In this document: positions 21,846 through 34,515 of the stretch, one piece after another
Layout: the number at the start of each line of letters is the position of its first letter
How positions within the stretch are numbered: position 1 is the first letter of the stretch
Assembly: GCF_041296385.1 (NCBI RefSeq)
Contig: NC_091014.1
Location: 47,944,078 to 48,008,077 of the forward strand
Direction: 5' to 3'
From: Aphelocoma coerulescens
Lineage: Eukaryota > Chordata > Aves > Passeriformes > Corvidae
Length of the DNA stretch: 64,000 nt
Translations under genes and position numbers: made by a program
Notes under the pieces: model-generated
What the model was told of the DNA's origin: nothing
Databases searched by the model: none
What the model saw: the letters and a program-made list of their open reading frames with translations, nothing else

Positions 21846-24800
21846 GAGAAAACCACAAAGCCAGGAGCTCCAGGGATACTCCCCATGCGAAAGGCAGGCC
21901 AAGCTTATCGCAGCACAGCCAAAACCTTGCTCTCACTTCTTCATTCTTCTTGGGATTCACCACAGCCCAATGCCCGATTTCTGGCTCAAACTAGGGTTAG
22001 GGTTACGCCTAGGGTTAGGCTTGAGAAAACCACAAAGCCAGGAGCTCCAGGGACACTCACCATGCGAAAGGCAGGCCAAGTTGAGCACGATACAGTTAAA
22101 ACCTTGCTCCCTCTTCTTCTTTCTGCTTGGAACTCGCTGCCGCCCAATGCCCCATTTCTGGCTCAAAATAGGGTTATGGTCGTGGTTACACCTAGTGTTA
22201 GGGTTTGAGAAATCCACAAAGCCAGGAGCTCCGGGGATACTCAGCATGCGAAAGGCAGGCCAAGCTTATCGCAGCACAAGCAAAACCTTGCTCCCTCTTC
22301 TTCATTCTTCTTGGAACTTGCCACAGCCCAATGCCCGATTTCTGTCTCAATCTAGGGTTAGGGTTACGCCTAGGGTTAGGCTTGAGAAAACCACAAAGCC
22401 AGGAGCTCCAGGGACACTCACCATGCGAAAGGCAGGCCAAGTTGAGCACGATACAGTTAAAACCTTGCTCCCTCTTCTTCTTTCTGCTTGGAACTCGCCG
22501 TCGCCCAATGCCCCATTTCTGGCTCAAACTAGGTTATGGTTATGGTTACACCTAGTGTTAGGGTTTGAGAAATCCACAAAGCCAGGAGCTCCAGGGATAC
22601 TCAGCATGCGAAAGGCAGGCCAAGCTTATCGCAGCACAGCCAAAACCTTGCTCCCACTTCTTCATTCTTCTTGGAAGTCGCCACAACCCAGTGCCTGATT
22701 TCTGGCTCAATCTAGGGTTAGGGTTAGGGTTAGGGTTATGCCTAGGGTTAGGCTTGAGAAAACCACAAAGCCAGGAGCTCCAGGGATACTCCCCATGCGA
22801 AAGGCAGGCCAAGCTTATCGCAGCACAGCCAAAACCTTGCTCTCACTTCTTCATTCTTCTTGGGATTCACCACAGCCCAATGCCCGATTTCTGGCTCAAA
22901 CTAGGGTTAGGGTTACGCCTAGGGTTAGGCTTGAGAAAACCACAAAGCCAGGAGCTCCAGGGACACTCACCATGCGAAAGGCAGGCCAAGTTGAGCACGA
23001 TACAGTTAAAACCTTGCTCCCTCTTCCTCTTTCTGCTTGGAACTCACCGCCACCCAATGCCCCATTTCTGGCCCAAACTTCGGTTATGTTTATGGTTACA
23101 CCTAGTGTTAGGATTTGAGAAATCCACAAAGCCAGGAGCTCCAGGGATACTCAGCATGCGAAAGGCAGGCCAAGCTTATCGCAGCACAGCCAAAACCTTG
23201 CTCCCTCTTCTTCATTCTTCTTGGAAGTCGCCACAACCCAATGCCTGATTTCTGGCTCAAACTAGGGTTAGGGTTAGGGTTAGGGTTACGCCTAGGTTAA
23301 GGTTTGAGAAAACCACAAAGCCAGGAGCTCCAGGGACACTCACCATGTGAACGGCAGGCCAAGTTGAGCACGATACAGTTAAAACCTTGCTCCCTCTTCT
23401 TCTTTCTGCTTGGAACTCACCGCCGCCCAATGCCCCATTTCTGGCTCCAACTAGGGTTATGGTCGTGGTTACACCTGGTGTTAGGGTTTGAGAAATCCAC
23501 AAAGCCAGGAGCTCCGGGGATACTCAGCATGTGAAAGGCAGGCCAAGCTTATCGCAGCACAAGCAAAACCTTGCTCCTTCTTCTTCTTTCTGCTTGGAAC
23601 TTGCCACAGCCCAATGCCCGATTTCTGGCTCAAACTAGGGTTAGGGTTAGGGTTAGGGTTACGCCTAGGGTTAGGCTTGAGAAAACCACAAAGCCAGGAG
23701 CTCCAGGGACGCTCACCATGCGAAAGGCAGGCCAAGTTGAGCACGATACAGTTAAAACCTTGCTCCCTCTTCTTCTTTCTGCTTGGAACTCACCGCCGCC
23801 CAATGCCCCATTTCTGGCTCAAACTAGGTTATGGTTATGGTTACACCTAGTGTTAGGGTTTGAGAAATCCACAAAACCAGGAGCTCCAGGGATACTCAGA
23901 ATGCGAAAGGCAGGCCAAGCTTATCGCAGCACAGCCAAAACCTTGCTCCCACTTCTTCATTCTTCTTGGAAGTCGCCACAACCCAATGCCTGATTTCTGG
24001 CCCAACCTAGGGTTAGGGTTAGGGTTAGGGTTACGCCTAGGGTTAGGCTTGAGAAAACCACAAAGCCAGGAGCTCCAGGGATACTCCCCATGCGAAAGGC
24101 AGGCCAAGCTTATCGCAGCACAGCCAAAACCTTGCTCCCACTTCTTCATTCTTATTGGAATTCACCACAGCCCAATGCCCGATTTCTGGCTCAAACTAGG
24201 GTTAGGGTTACGCCTAGGGTTAGGCTTGAGAAAACCACAAAGCCAGGAGCTCGAGGGACACTCGCCACGCGAAAGGCAGGCCAAGTGGAGCACGATACAG
24301 TTAAAACCTTGCTCCCTCTTCTTCTTTCTGCTTGGAACTCGCCGCCGCCCAATGCCCGATTTCTGGCTCAAACTAGGTTATGGTTATGGTTACACCTAGT
24401 GTTAGGATTTGAGAAATCCACAAAGCCAGGAGCTCCAGGGATACTCAGCATGCGAAAGGCAGGCCAAGCTTATCGCAGCACAGCCAAAACCTTGCTCCCT
24501 CTTCTTCATTCTTCTTGGAAGTCGCCACAACCCAATGCCTGATTTCTGGCTCAATCTAGGGTTAGGGTTAGGGTTAGGGTTACGCCTAGGGTTAGGCTTG
24601 AGAAAACCACAAAGCCAGGAGCTCCAGGGATACTCCCCATGCGAAAGGCAGGCCAAGCTTATCGCAGCACAGCCAAAACCTTGCTCCCACTTCTTCATTC
24701 TTATTGGAATTCACCACAGCCCAATGCCCGATTTCTGGCTCAAACTAGGGTTAGGGTTACGCCTAGGGTTAGGCTTGAGAAAACCACAAAGCCAGGAGCT

Positions 24801-26969
24801 CCAGGGATACTCCCCATGCGAAAGGCAGGCCAAGCTTATCGCAGCACAGCCAAAACCTTGCTCCCACTTCTTCATTCTTATTGGAATTCACCACAGCCCA
24901 ATGCCCGATTTCTGGCTCAAACTAGGGTTAGGGTTACGCCTAGGGTTAGGCTTGAGAAAACCACAAAGCCAGGAGCTCCAGGGACACCCACCATGCGAAA
25001 GGCAGGCCAAGTTGAGCACGATACAGTTAAAACCTTGCTCCCTCTTCTTCTTTCTGCTTGGAACTCGCTGCCGCCCAATGCCCCATTTCTGGCTCAAAAT
25101 AGGGTTATGGTCGTGGTTACACCTAGTGTTAGGGTTTGAGAAATCCACAAAGCCAGGAGCTCCGGGGATACTCAGCATGCGAAAGGCAGGCCAAGCTTAT
25201 CGCAGCACAAGCAAAACCTTGCTCCCTCTTCTTCATTCTTCTTGGAACTTGCCACAGCCCAATGCCCGATTTCTGTCTCAATCTAGGGTTAGGGTTACGC
25301 CTAGGGTTAGGCTTGAGAAAACCACAAAGCCAGGAGCTCCAGGGACACTCACCATGCGAAAGGCAGGCCAAGTTGAGCACGATACAGTTAAAACCTTGCT
25401 CCCTCTTCTTCTTTCTGCTTGGAACTCGCCGTCGCCCAATGCCCCATTTCTGGCTCAAACTAGGTTATGGTTATGGTTACACCTAGTGTTAGGGTTTGAG
25501 AAAACCACAAAGCCAGGAGCTCCAGGGATACTCCCCATGCGAAAGGCAGGCCAAGCTTATCGCAGCACAGCCAAAACCTTGCTCCCACTACTTCATTCTT
25601 CTTGGAAGTCGCCACAACCCAATGCCTGATTTCTGGCTCAATCTAGGGTTAGGGTTAGGGTTAGGGTTATGCCTAGGGTTAGGCTTGAGAAAACCACAAA
25701 GCCAGGAGCTCCAGGGATACTCCCCATGCGAAAGGCAGGCCAAGCTTATCGCAGCACAGCCAAAACCTTGCTCTCACTTCTTCATTCTTCTTGGGATTCA
25801 CCACAGCCCAATGCCCGATTTCTGGCTCAAACTAGGGTTAGGGTTACGCCTAGGGTTAGGCTTGAGAAAACCACAAAGCCAGGAGCTCCAGGGACACTCA
25901 CCATGTGAAAGGCAGGCCAAGTTGAGCACGATACAGTTAAAACCTTGCTCCCTCTTCCTCTTTCTGCTTGGAACTCACCGCCACCCAATGCCCCATTTCT
26001 GGCCCAAACTTCGGTTATGTTTATGGTTACACCTAGTGTTAGGATTTGAGAAATCCACAAAGCCAGGAGCTCCAGGGATACTCAGCATGCGAAAGGCAGG
26101 CCAAGCTTATCGCAGCACAGCCAAAACCTTGCTCCCTCTTCTTCATTCTTCTTGGAAGTCGCCACAACCCAATGCCTGATTTCTGGCTCAAACTAGGGTT
26201 AGGGTTAGGGTTAGGGTTACGCCTAGGTTAAGGTTTGAGAAAACCACAAAGCCAGGAGCTCCAGGGACACTCACCATGTGAACGGCAGGCCAAGTTGAGC
26301 ACGATACAGTTAAAACCTTGCTCCCTCTTCTTCTTTCTGCTTGGAACTCACCGCCACCCAATGCCCCATTTCTGGCTCAAACTAGGGTTATGGTCGTGGT
26401 TACACCTAGTGTTAGGGTTTGAGAAATCCACAAAGCCAGGAGCTCCAGGGATACTCAGCATGTGAAAGGCAGGCCAAGCTTATCGCAGCACAAGCAAAAC
26501 CTTGCTCCTTCTTCTTCTTTCTGCTTGGAACTTGCCACAGCCCAATGCCCGATTTCTGGCTCAAACTAGGGTTAGGGTTAGGGTTAGGGTTACGCCTAGG
26601 GTTAGGCTTGAGAAAACCACAAAGCCAGGAGCTCCAGGGACGCTCACCATGCGAAAGGCAGGCCAAGTTGAGCACGATACAGTTAAAACCTTGCTCCCTC
26701 TTCTTCTTTCTGCTTGGAACTCACCGCCGCCCAATGCCCCATTTCTGGCTCAAACTAGGTTATGGTTATGGTTACACCTAGTGTTAGGGTTTGAGAAATC
26801 CACAAAGCCAGGAGCTCCAGGGATACTCAGAATGCGAAAGGCAGGCCAAGCTTATCGCAGCACAGCCAAAACCTTGCTCCCACTTCTTCATTCTTCTTGG
26901 AAGTCGCCACAACTCAATGCCCGATTTCTGGCTCAAACTAGGGTTAGGGTTACGCCTAGGGTTAGGCTT
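21474..26969 (+). repeat. 5,496-bp block of 30 monomers, copy 2
   Basis: Monomer order and diagnostic variants follow 15978-21473, including the CTCGAG-bearing A* (24228), the C-C doublet (24600) and the private T of the B177 monomer (26914, matching 21418). After 26970 three more monomers (A, B, C) still match the block start, then the sequence diverges at 27519 into 1,655-bp units. Confidence 0.92.
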
Positions 26970-29900
26970 GAGAAAACCACAAAGCCAGGAGCTCCAGGGA
27001 CACTCACCATGCGAAAGGCAGGCCAAGTTGAGCACGATACAGTTAAAACCTTGCTCCCTCTTCTTCTTTCTGCTTGGAACTCGCCGCCGCCCAATGCCCC
27101 ATTTCTGGCTCAAACTAGGTTATGGTTATGGTTACACCTAGTGTTAGGGTTTGAGAAATCCATAAAACCAGGAGCTCCAGGGATACTCAGCATGCGAAAG
27201 GCAGGCCAAGCTTATCGCAGCACAGCCAAAACCTTGCTCCCACTACTTCATTCTTCTTGGAAGTCGCCACAACCCAATGCCTGATTTCTGGCTCAATCTA
27301 GGGTTAGGGTTAGGGTTAGGGTTATGCCTAGGGTTAGGCTTGAGAAAACCACAAAGCCAGGAGCTCCAGGGATACTCCCCATGCGAAAGGCAGGCCAAGC
27401 TTATCGCAGCACAGCCAAAACCTTGCTCTCACTTCTTCATTCTTCTTGGGATTCACCACAGCCCAATGCCCGATTTCTGGCTCAAACTAGGGTTAGGGTT
27501 ACGCCTAGGGTTAGGCTTGAGAAAACCACAAAGCCAGGAGCTCCAGGGACACTCACCATGTGAAAGGCAGGCCAAGTTGAGCACGATACAGTTAAAACCT
27601 TGCTCCCTCTTCCTCTTTCTGCTTGGAACTCACCGCCACCCAATGCCCCATTTCTGGCCCAAACTTCGGTTATGTTTATGGTTACACCTAGTGTTAGGAT
27701 TTGAGAAATCCACAAAGCCAGGAGCTCCAGGGATACTCAGCATGCGAAAGGCAGGCCAAGCTTATCGCAGCACAGCCAAAACCTTGCTCCCTCTTCTTCA
27801 TTCTTCTTGGAAGTCGCCACAACCCAATGCCTGATTTCTGGCTCAAACTAGGGTTAGGGTTAGGGTTAGGGTTATGCCTAGGGTAAGGTTTGAGAAAACC
27901 ACAAAGCCAGGAGCTCCAGGGACACTCACCATGTGAACGGCAGGCCAAGTTGAGCACGATACAGTTAAAACCTTGCTCCCTCTTCTTCTTTCTGCTTGGA
28001 ACTCACCGCCGCCCAATGCCCCATTTCTGGCTCCAACTAGGGTTATGGTCGTGGTTACACCTAGTGTTAGGGTTTGAGAAATCCACAAAGCCAGGAGCTC
28101 CGGGGATACTCAGCATGTGAAAGGCAGGCCAAGCTTATCGCAGCACAAGCAAAACCTTGCTCCTTCTTCTTCTTTCTGCTTGGAACTTGCCACAGCCCAA
28201 TGCCCGATTTCTGGCTCAAACTAGGGTTAGGGTTAGGGTTAGGGTTACGCCTAGGGTTAGGCTTGAGAAAACCACAAAGCCAGGAGCTCCAGGGACGCTC
28301 ACCATGCGAAAGGCAGGCCAAGTTGAGCACGATACAGTTAAAACCTTGCTCCCTCTTCTTCTTTCTGCTTGGAACTCACCGCCGCCCAATGCCCCATTTC
28401 TGGCTCAAACTAGGTTATGGTTATGGTTACACCTAGTGTTAGGGTTTGAGAAATCCACAAAACCAGGAGCTCCAGGGATACTCAGAATGCGAAAGGCAGG
28501 CCAAGCTTATCGCAGCACAGCCAAAACCTTGCTCCCACTTCTTCATTCTTCTTGGAAGTCGCCACAACCCAATGCCCGATTTCTGGCTCAAACTAGGGTT
28601 AGGGTTACGCCTAGGGTTAGGCTTGAGAAAACCACAAAGCCAGGAGCTCCAGGGACACTCACCATGCGAAAGGCAGGCCAAGTTGAGCACGATACAGTTA
28701 AAACCTTGCTCCCTCTTCTTCTTTCTGCTTGGAACTCGCCGCCGCCCAATGCCCCATTTCTGGCTCAAACTAGGTTATGGTTATGGTTACACCTAGTGTT
28801 AGGGTTTGAGAAATCCATAAAACCAGGAGCTCCAGGGATACTCAGCATGCGAAAGGCAGGCCAAGCTTATCGCAGCACAGCCAAAACCTTGCTCCCACTA
28901 CTTCATTCTTCTTGGAAGTCGCCACAACCCAATGCCTGATTTCTGGCTCAATCTAGGGTTAGGGTTAGGGTTAGGGTTATGCCTAGGGTTAGGCTTGAGA
29001 AAACCACAAAGCCAGGAGCTCCAGGGATACTCCCCATGCGAAAGGCAGGCCAAGCTTATCGCAGCACAGCCAAAACCTTGCTCTCACTTCTTCATTCTTC
29101 TTGGGATTCACCACAGCCCAATGCCCGATTTCTGGCTCAAACTAGGGTTAGGGTTACGCCTAGGGTTAGGCTTGAGAAAACCACAAAGCCAGGAGCTCCA
29201 GGGACACTCACCATGTGAAAGGCAGGCCAAGTTGAGCACGATACAGTTAAAACCTTGCTCCCTCTTCCTCTTTCTGCTTGGAACTCACCGCCACCCAATG
29301 CCCCATTTCTGGCCCAAACTTCGGTTATGTTTATGGTTACACCTAGTGTTAGGATTTGAGAAATCCACAAAGCCAGGAGCTCCAGGGATACTCAGCATGC
29401 GAAAGGCAGGCCAAGCTTATCGCAGCACAGCCAAAACCTTGCTCCCTCTTCTTCATTCTTCTTGGAAGTCGCCACAACCCAATGCCTGATTTCTGGCTCA
29501 AACTAGGGTTAGGGTTAGGGTTAGGGTTACGCCTAGGTTAAGGTTTGAGAAAACCACAAAGCCAGGAGCTCCAGGGACACTCACCATGTGAACGGCAGGC
29601 CAAGTTGAGCACGATACAGTTAAAACCTTGCTCCCTCTTCTTCTTTCTGCTTGGAACTCACCGCCGCCCAATGCCCCATTTCTGGCTCCAACTAGGGTTA
29701 TGGTCGTGGTTACACCTAGTGTTAGGGTTTGAGAAATCCACAAAGCCAGGAGCTCCGGGGATACTCAGCATGTGAAAGGCAGGCCAAGCTTATCGCAGCA
29801 CAAGCAAAACCTTGCTCCTTCTTCTTCTTTCTGCTTGGAACTTGCCACAGCCCAATGCCCGATTTCTGGCTCAAACTAGGGTTAGGGTTAGGGTTAGGGT

Positions 29901-31201
29901 TACGCCTAGGGTTAGGCTTGAGAAAACCACAAAGCCAGGAGCTCCAGGGACACTCACCATGCGAAAGGCAGGCCAAGTTGAGCACGATACAGTTAAAACC
30001 TTGCTCCCTCTTCTTCTTTCTGCTTGGAACTCACCGCCGCCCAATGCCCCATTTCTGGCTCAAACTAGGTTATGGTTATGGTTACACCTAGTGTTAGGGT
30101 TTGAGAAATCCATAAAACCAGGAGCTCCAGGGATACTCAGAATGCGAAAGGCAGGCCAAGCTTATCGCAGCACAGCCAAAACCTTGCTCCCACTTCTTCA
30201 TTCTTCTTGGAAGTCGCCACAACCCAATGCCCGATTTCTGGCTCAAACTAGGGTTAGGGTTACGCCTAGGGTTAGGCTTGAGAAAACCACAAAGCCAGGA
30301 GCTCCAGGGACACTCACCATGCGAAAGGCAGGCCAAGTTGAGCACGATACAGTTAAAACCTTGCTCCCTCTTCTTCTTTCTGCTTGGAACTCGCCGCCGC
30401 CCAATGCCCCATTTCTGGCTCAAACTAGGTTATGGTTATGGTTACACCTAGTGTTAGGGTTTGAGAAATCCATAAAACCAGGAGCTCCAGGGATACTCAG
30501 CATGCGAAAGGCAGGCCAAGCTTATCGCAGCACAGCCAAAACCTTGCTCCCACTACTTCATTCTTCTTGGAAGTCGCCACAACCCAATGCCTGATTTCTG
30601 GCTCAATCTAGGGTTAGGGTTAGGGTTAGGGTTATGCCTAGGGTTAGGCTTGAGAAAACCACAAAGCCAGGAGCTCCAGGGATACTCCCCATGCGAAAGG
30701 CAGGCCAAGCTTATCGCAGCACAGCCAAAACCTTGCTCTCACTTCTTCATTCTTCTTGGGATTCACCACAGCCCAATGCCCGATTTCTGGCTCAAACTAG
30801 GGTTAGGGTTACGCCTAGGGTTAGGCTTGAGAAAACCACAAAGCCAGGAGCTCCAGGGACACTCACCATGTGAAAGGCAGGCCAAGTTGAGCACGATACA
30901 GTTAAAACCTTGCTCCCTCTTCCTCTTTCTGCTTGGAACTCACCGCCACCCAATGCCCCATTTCTGGCCCAAACTTCGGTTATGTTTATGGTTACACCTA
31001 GTGTTAGGATTTGAGAAATCCACAAAGCCAGGAGCTCCAGGGATACTCAGCATGCGAAAGGCAGGCCAAGCTTATCGCAGCACAGCCAAAACCTTGCTCC
31101 CTCTTCTTCATTCTTCTTGGAAGTCGCCACAACCCAATGCCTGATTTCTGGCTCAAACTAGGGTTAGGGTTAGGGTTAGGGTTACGCCTAGGTTAAGGTT
31201 T
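25687..31201 (+). repeat. 1,655-bp nine-monomer higher-order repeat, about 3.3 copies
   Basis: Units begin at the TATGCC-linked C monomers at 25687, 27342 and 28997, with a partial unit from 30652. Each has the order C, A184, B, A184, B', A, B177, A, B. Small differences include TATGCCTAGGGTAAGG at 27873-27888 in place of TACGCCTAGGTTAAGG. The B177 monomers at 28448 and 30103 have CAACCCAATGCCCG, without the T of 21418 and 26914. The run ends when the A184 position is taken by an A183 at 31202. Confidence 0.92.
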
Positions 31202-34200
31202 GAGAAAACCACAAAGCCAGGAGCTCCAGGGACACTCACCATGTGAAAGGCAGGCCAAGTTGAGCACGATACAGTTAAAACCTTGCTCCCTCTTCTTCTT
31301 TCTGCTTGGAACTCACCGCCGCCCAATGCCCCATTTCTGGCTCAAACTAGGTTATGGTTATGGTTACACCTAGTGTTAGGGTTTGAGAAATCCACAAAAC
31401 CAGGAGCTCCAGGGATACTCAGAATGCGAAAGGCAGGCCAAGCTTATCGCAGCACAGCCAAAACCTTGCTCCCACTTCTTCATTCATCTTGGAAGTCGCC
31501 ACAACCCAATGCCTGATTTCTGGCTCAACCTAGGGTTAGGGTTAGGGTTAGGGTTACGCCTAGGGTTAGGCTTGAGAAAACCACAAAGCCAGGAGCTCCA
31601 GGGATACTCCCCATGCGAAAGGCAGGCCAAGCTTATCGCAGCACAGCCAAAACCTTGCTCCCACTTCTTCATTCTTATTGGAATTCACCACAGCCCAATG
31701 CCCGATTTCTGGCTCAAACTAGGGTTAGGGTTACGCCTAGGGTTAGGCTTGAGAAAACCACAAAGCCAGGAGCTCCAGGGACACTCGCCACGCGAAAGGC
31801 AGGCCAAGTGGAGCACGATACAGTTAAAACCTTGCTCCCTCTTCTTCTTTCTGCTTGGAACTCGCCGCCGCCCAATGCCCCATTTCTGGCTCAAACTAGG
31901 TTATGGTTATGGTTACACCTAGTGTTAGGGTTTGAGAAATCCATAAAACCAGGAGCTCCAGGGATACTCAGCATGCGAAAGGCAGGCCAAGCTTATCGCA
32001 GCACAGCCAAAACCTTGCTCCCACTTCTTCATTCTTCTTGGAAGTCGCCACAACCCAATGCCTGATTTCTGGCTCAATCTAGGGTTAGGGTTAGGGTTAG
32101 GGTTATGCCTAGGGTTAGGCTTGAGAAAACCACAAAGCCAGGAGCTCCAGGGATACTCCCCATGCGAAAGGCAGGCCAAGCTTATCGCAGCACAGCCAAA
32201 ACCTTGCTCTCACTTCTTCATTCTTCTTGGGATTCACCACAGCCCAATGCCCGATTTCTGGCTCAAACTAGGGTTAGGGTTACGCCTAGGGTTAGGCTTG
32301 AGAAAACCACAAAGCCAGGAGCTCCAGGGACACTCATCATGTGAAAGGCAGGCCAAGTTGAGCACGATACAGTTAAAACCTTGCTCCCTCTTCCTCTTTC
32401 TGCTTGGAACTCACCGCCACCCAATGCCCCATTTCTGGCTCAAACTAGGTTATGGTTATGGTTACACCTAGTGTTAGGGTTTGAGAAATCCATAAAACCA
32501 GGAGCTCCAGGGATACTCAGCATGCGAAAGGCAGGCCAAGCTTATCGCAGCACAGCCAAAACCTTGCTCCCTCTTCTTCATTCTTCTTGGAAGTCGCCAC
32601 AACCCAATGCCTGATTTCTGGCTCAAACTAGGGTTAGGGTTAGGGTTAGGGTTACGCCTAGGTTAAGGTTTGAGAAAACCACAAAGCCAGGAGCTCCAGG
32701 GACACTCACCATGTGAAAGGCAGGCCAAGTTGAGCACGATACAGTTAAAACCTTGCTCCCTCTTCTTCTTTCTGCTTGGAACTCACCGCCGCCCAATGCC
32801 CCATTTCTGGCTCCAACTAGGGTTATGGTCGTGGTTACACCTAGTGTTAGGGTTTGAGAAATCCACAAAGCCAGGAGCTCCGGGGATACTCAGCATGTGA
32901 AAGGCAGGCCAAGCTTATCGCAGCACAAGCAAAACCTTGCTCCTTCTTCCTCTTTCTGCTTGGAACTTGCCACAGCCCAATGCCCGATTTCTGGCTCAAA
33001 CTAGGGTTAGGGTTAGGGTTAGGGTTACGCCTAGGGTTAGGCTTGAGAAAACCACAAAGCCAGGAGCTCCAGGGACGCTCACCATGCGAAAGGCAGGCCA
33101 AGTTGAGCACGATACAGTTAAAACCTTGCTCCCTCTTCTTCTTTCTGCTTGGAACTCACCGCCGCCCAATGCCCCATTTCTGGCTCAAACTAGGTTATGG
33201 TTATGGTTACACCTAGTGTTAGGGTTTGAGAAATCCACAAAACCAGGAGCTCCAGGGATACTCAGAATGCGAAAGGCAGGCCAAGCTTATCGCAGCACAG
33301 CCAAAACCTTGCTCCCACTTCTTCATTCTTCTTGGAAGTCGCCACAACCCAATGCCTGATTTCTGGCTCAACCTAGGGTTAGGGTTAGGGTTAGGGTTAC
33401 GCCTAGGGTTAGGCTTGAGAAAACCACAAAGCCAGGAGCTCCAGGGATACTCCCCATGCGAAAGGCAGGCCAAGCTTATCGCAGCACAGCCAAAACCTTG
33501 CTCCCACTTCTTCATTCTTATTGGAATTCACCACAGCCCAATGCCTGATTTCTGGCTCAAACTAGGGTTAGGGTTACGCCTAGGGTTAGGCTTGAGAAAA
33601 CCACAAAGCCAGGAGCTCCAGGGACACTCGCCACGCGAAAGGCAGGCCAAGTGGAGCACGATACAGTTAAAACCTTGCTCCCTCTTCTTCTTTCTGCTTG
33701 GAACTCGCCGCCGCCCAATGCCCCATTTCTGGCTCAAACTAGGTTATGGTTATGGTTACACCTAGTGTTAGGGTTTGAGAAATCCATAAAACCAGGAGCT
33801 CCAGGGATACTCAGCATGCGAAAGGCAGGCCAAGCTTATCGCAGCACAGCCAAAACCTTGCTCCCACTTCTTCATTCTTCTTGGAAGTCGCCACAACCCA
33901 ATGCCTGATTTCTGGCTCAACCTAGGGTTAGGGTTAGGGTTAGGGTTATGCCTAGGGTTAGGCTTGAGAAAACCACAAAGCCAGGAGCTCCAGGGATACT
34001 CCCCATGCGAAAGGCAGGCCAAGCTTATCGCAGCACAGCCAAAACCTTGCTCTCACTTCTTCATTCTTCTTGGGATTCACCACAGCCCAATGCCCGATTT
34101 CTGGCTCAAACTAGGGTTAGGGTTACGCCTAGGGTTAGGCTTGAGAAAACCACAAAGCCAGGAGCTCCAGGGACACTCACCATGTGAAAGGCAGGCCAAG

Positions 34201-34515
34201 TTGAGCACGATACAGTTAAAACCTTGCTCCCTCTTCCTCTTTCTGCTTGGAACTCACCGCCACCCAATGCCCCATTTCTGGCCCAAACTTCGGTTATGTT
34301 TATGGTTACACCTAGTGTTAGGATTTGAGAAATCCACAAAGCCAGGAGCTCCAGGGATACTCAGCATGCGAAAGGCAGGCCAAGCTTATCGCAGCACAGC
34401 CAAAACCTTGCTCCCTCTTCTTCATTCTTCTTGGAAGTCGCCACAACCCAATGCCTGATTTCTGGCTCAAACTAGGGTTAGGGTTAGGGTTAGGGTTACG
34501 CCTAGGGTTAGGCTT
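31202..34515 (+). repeat. Mosaic of 1,844-like units
   Basis: Starts: A 31202, B 31385, C 31574, A* 31751, B 31934, C 32123, A 32300, B 32483, A184 32672, B' 32856, A 33045, B 33228, C 33417, A* 33594, B 33777, C 33966, A184 34143, B 34327. Positions 32123-33965 form one complete ten-monomer unit of 1,843 bp. It is one base short because the A at 32300 is a hybrid with the CCGCCACCC body of A184 and a standard 38-bp linker. A* copies here lack CTCGAG. A private CATTCATCTTGG lies near 31482-31493. Confidence 0.87.
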
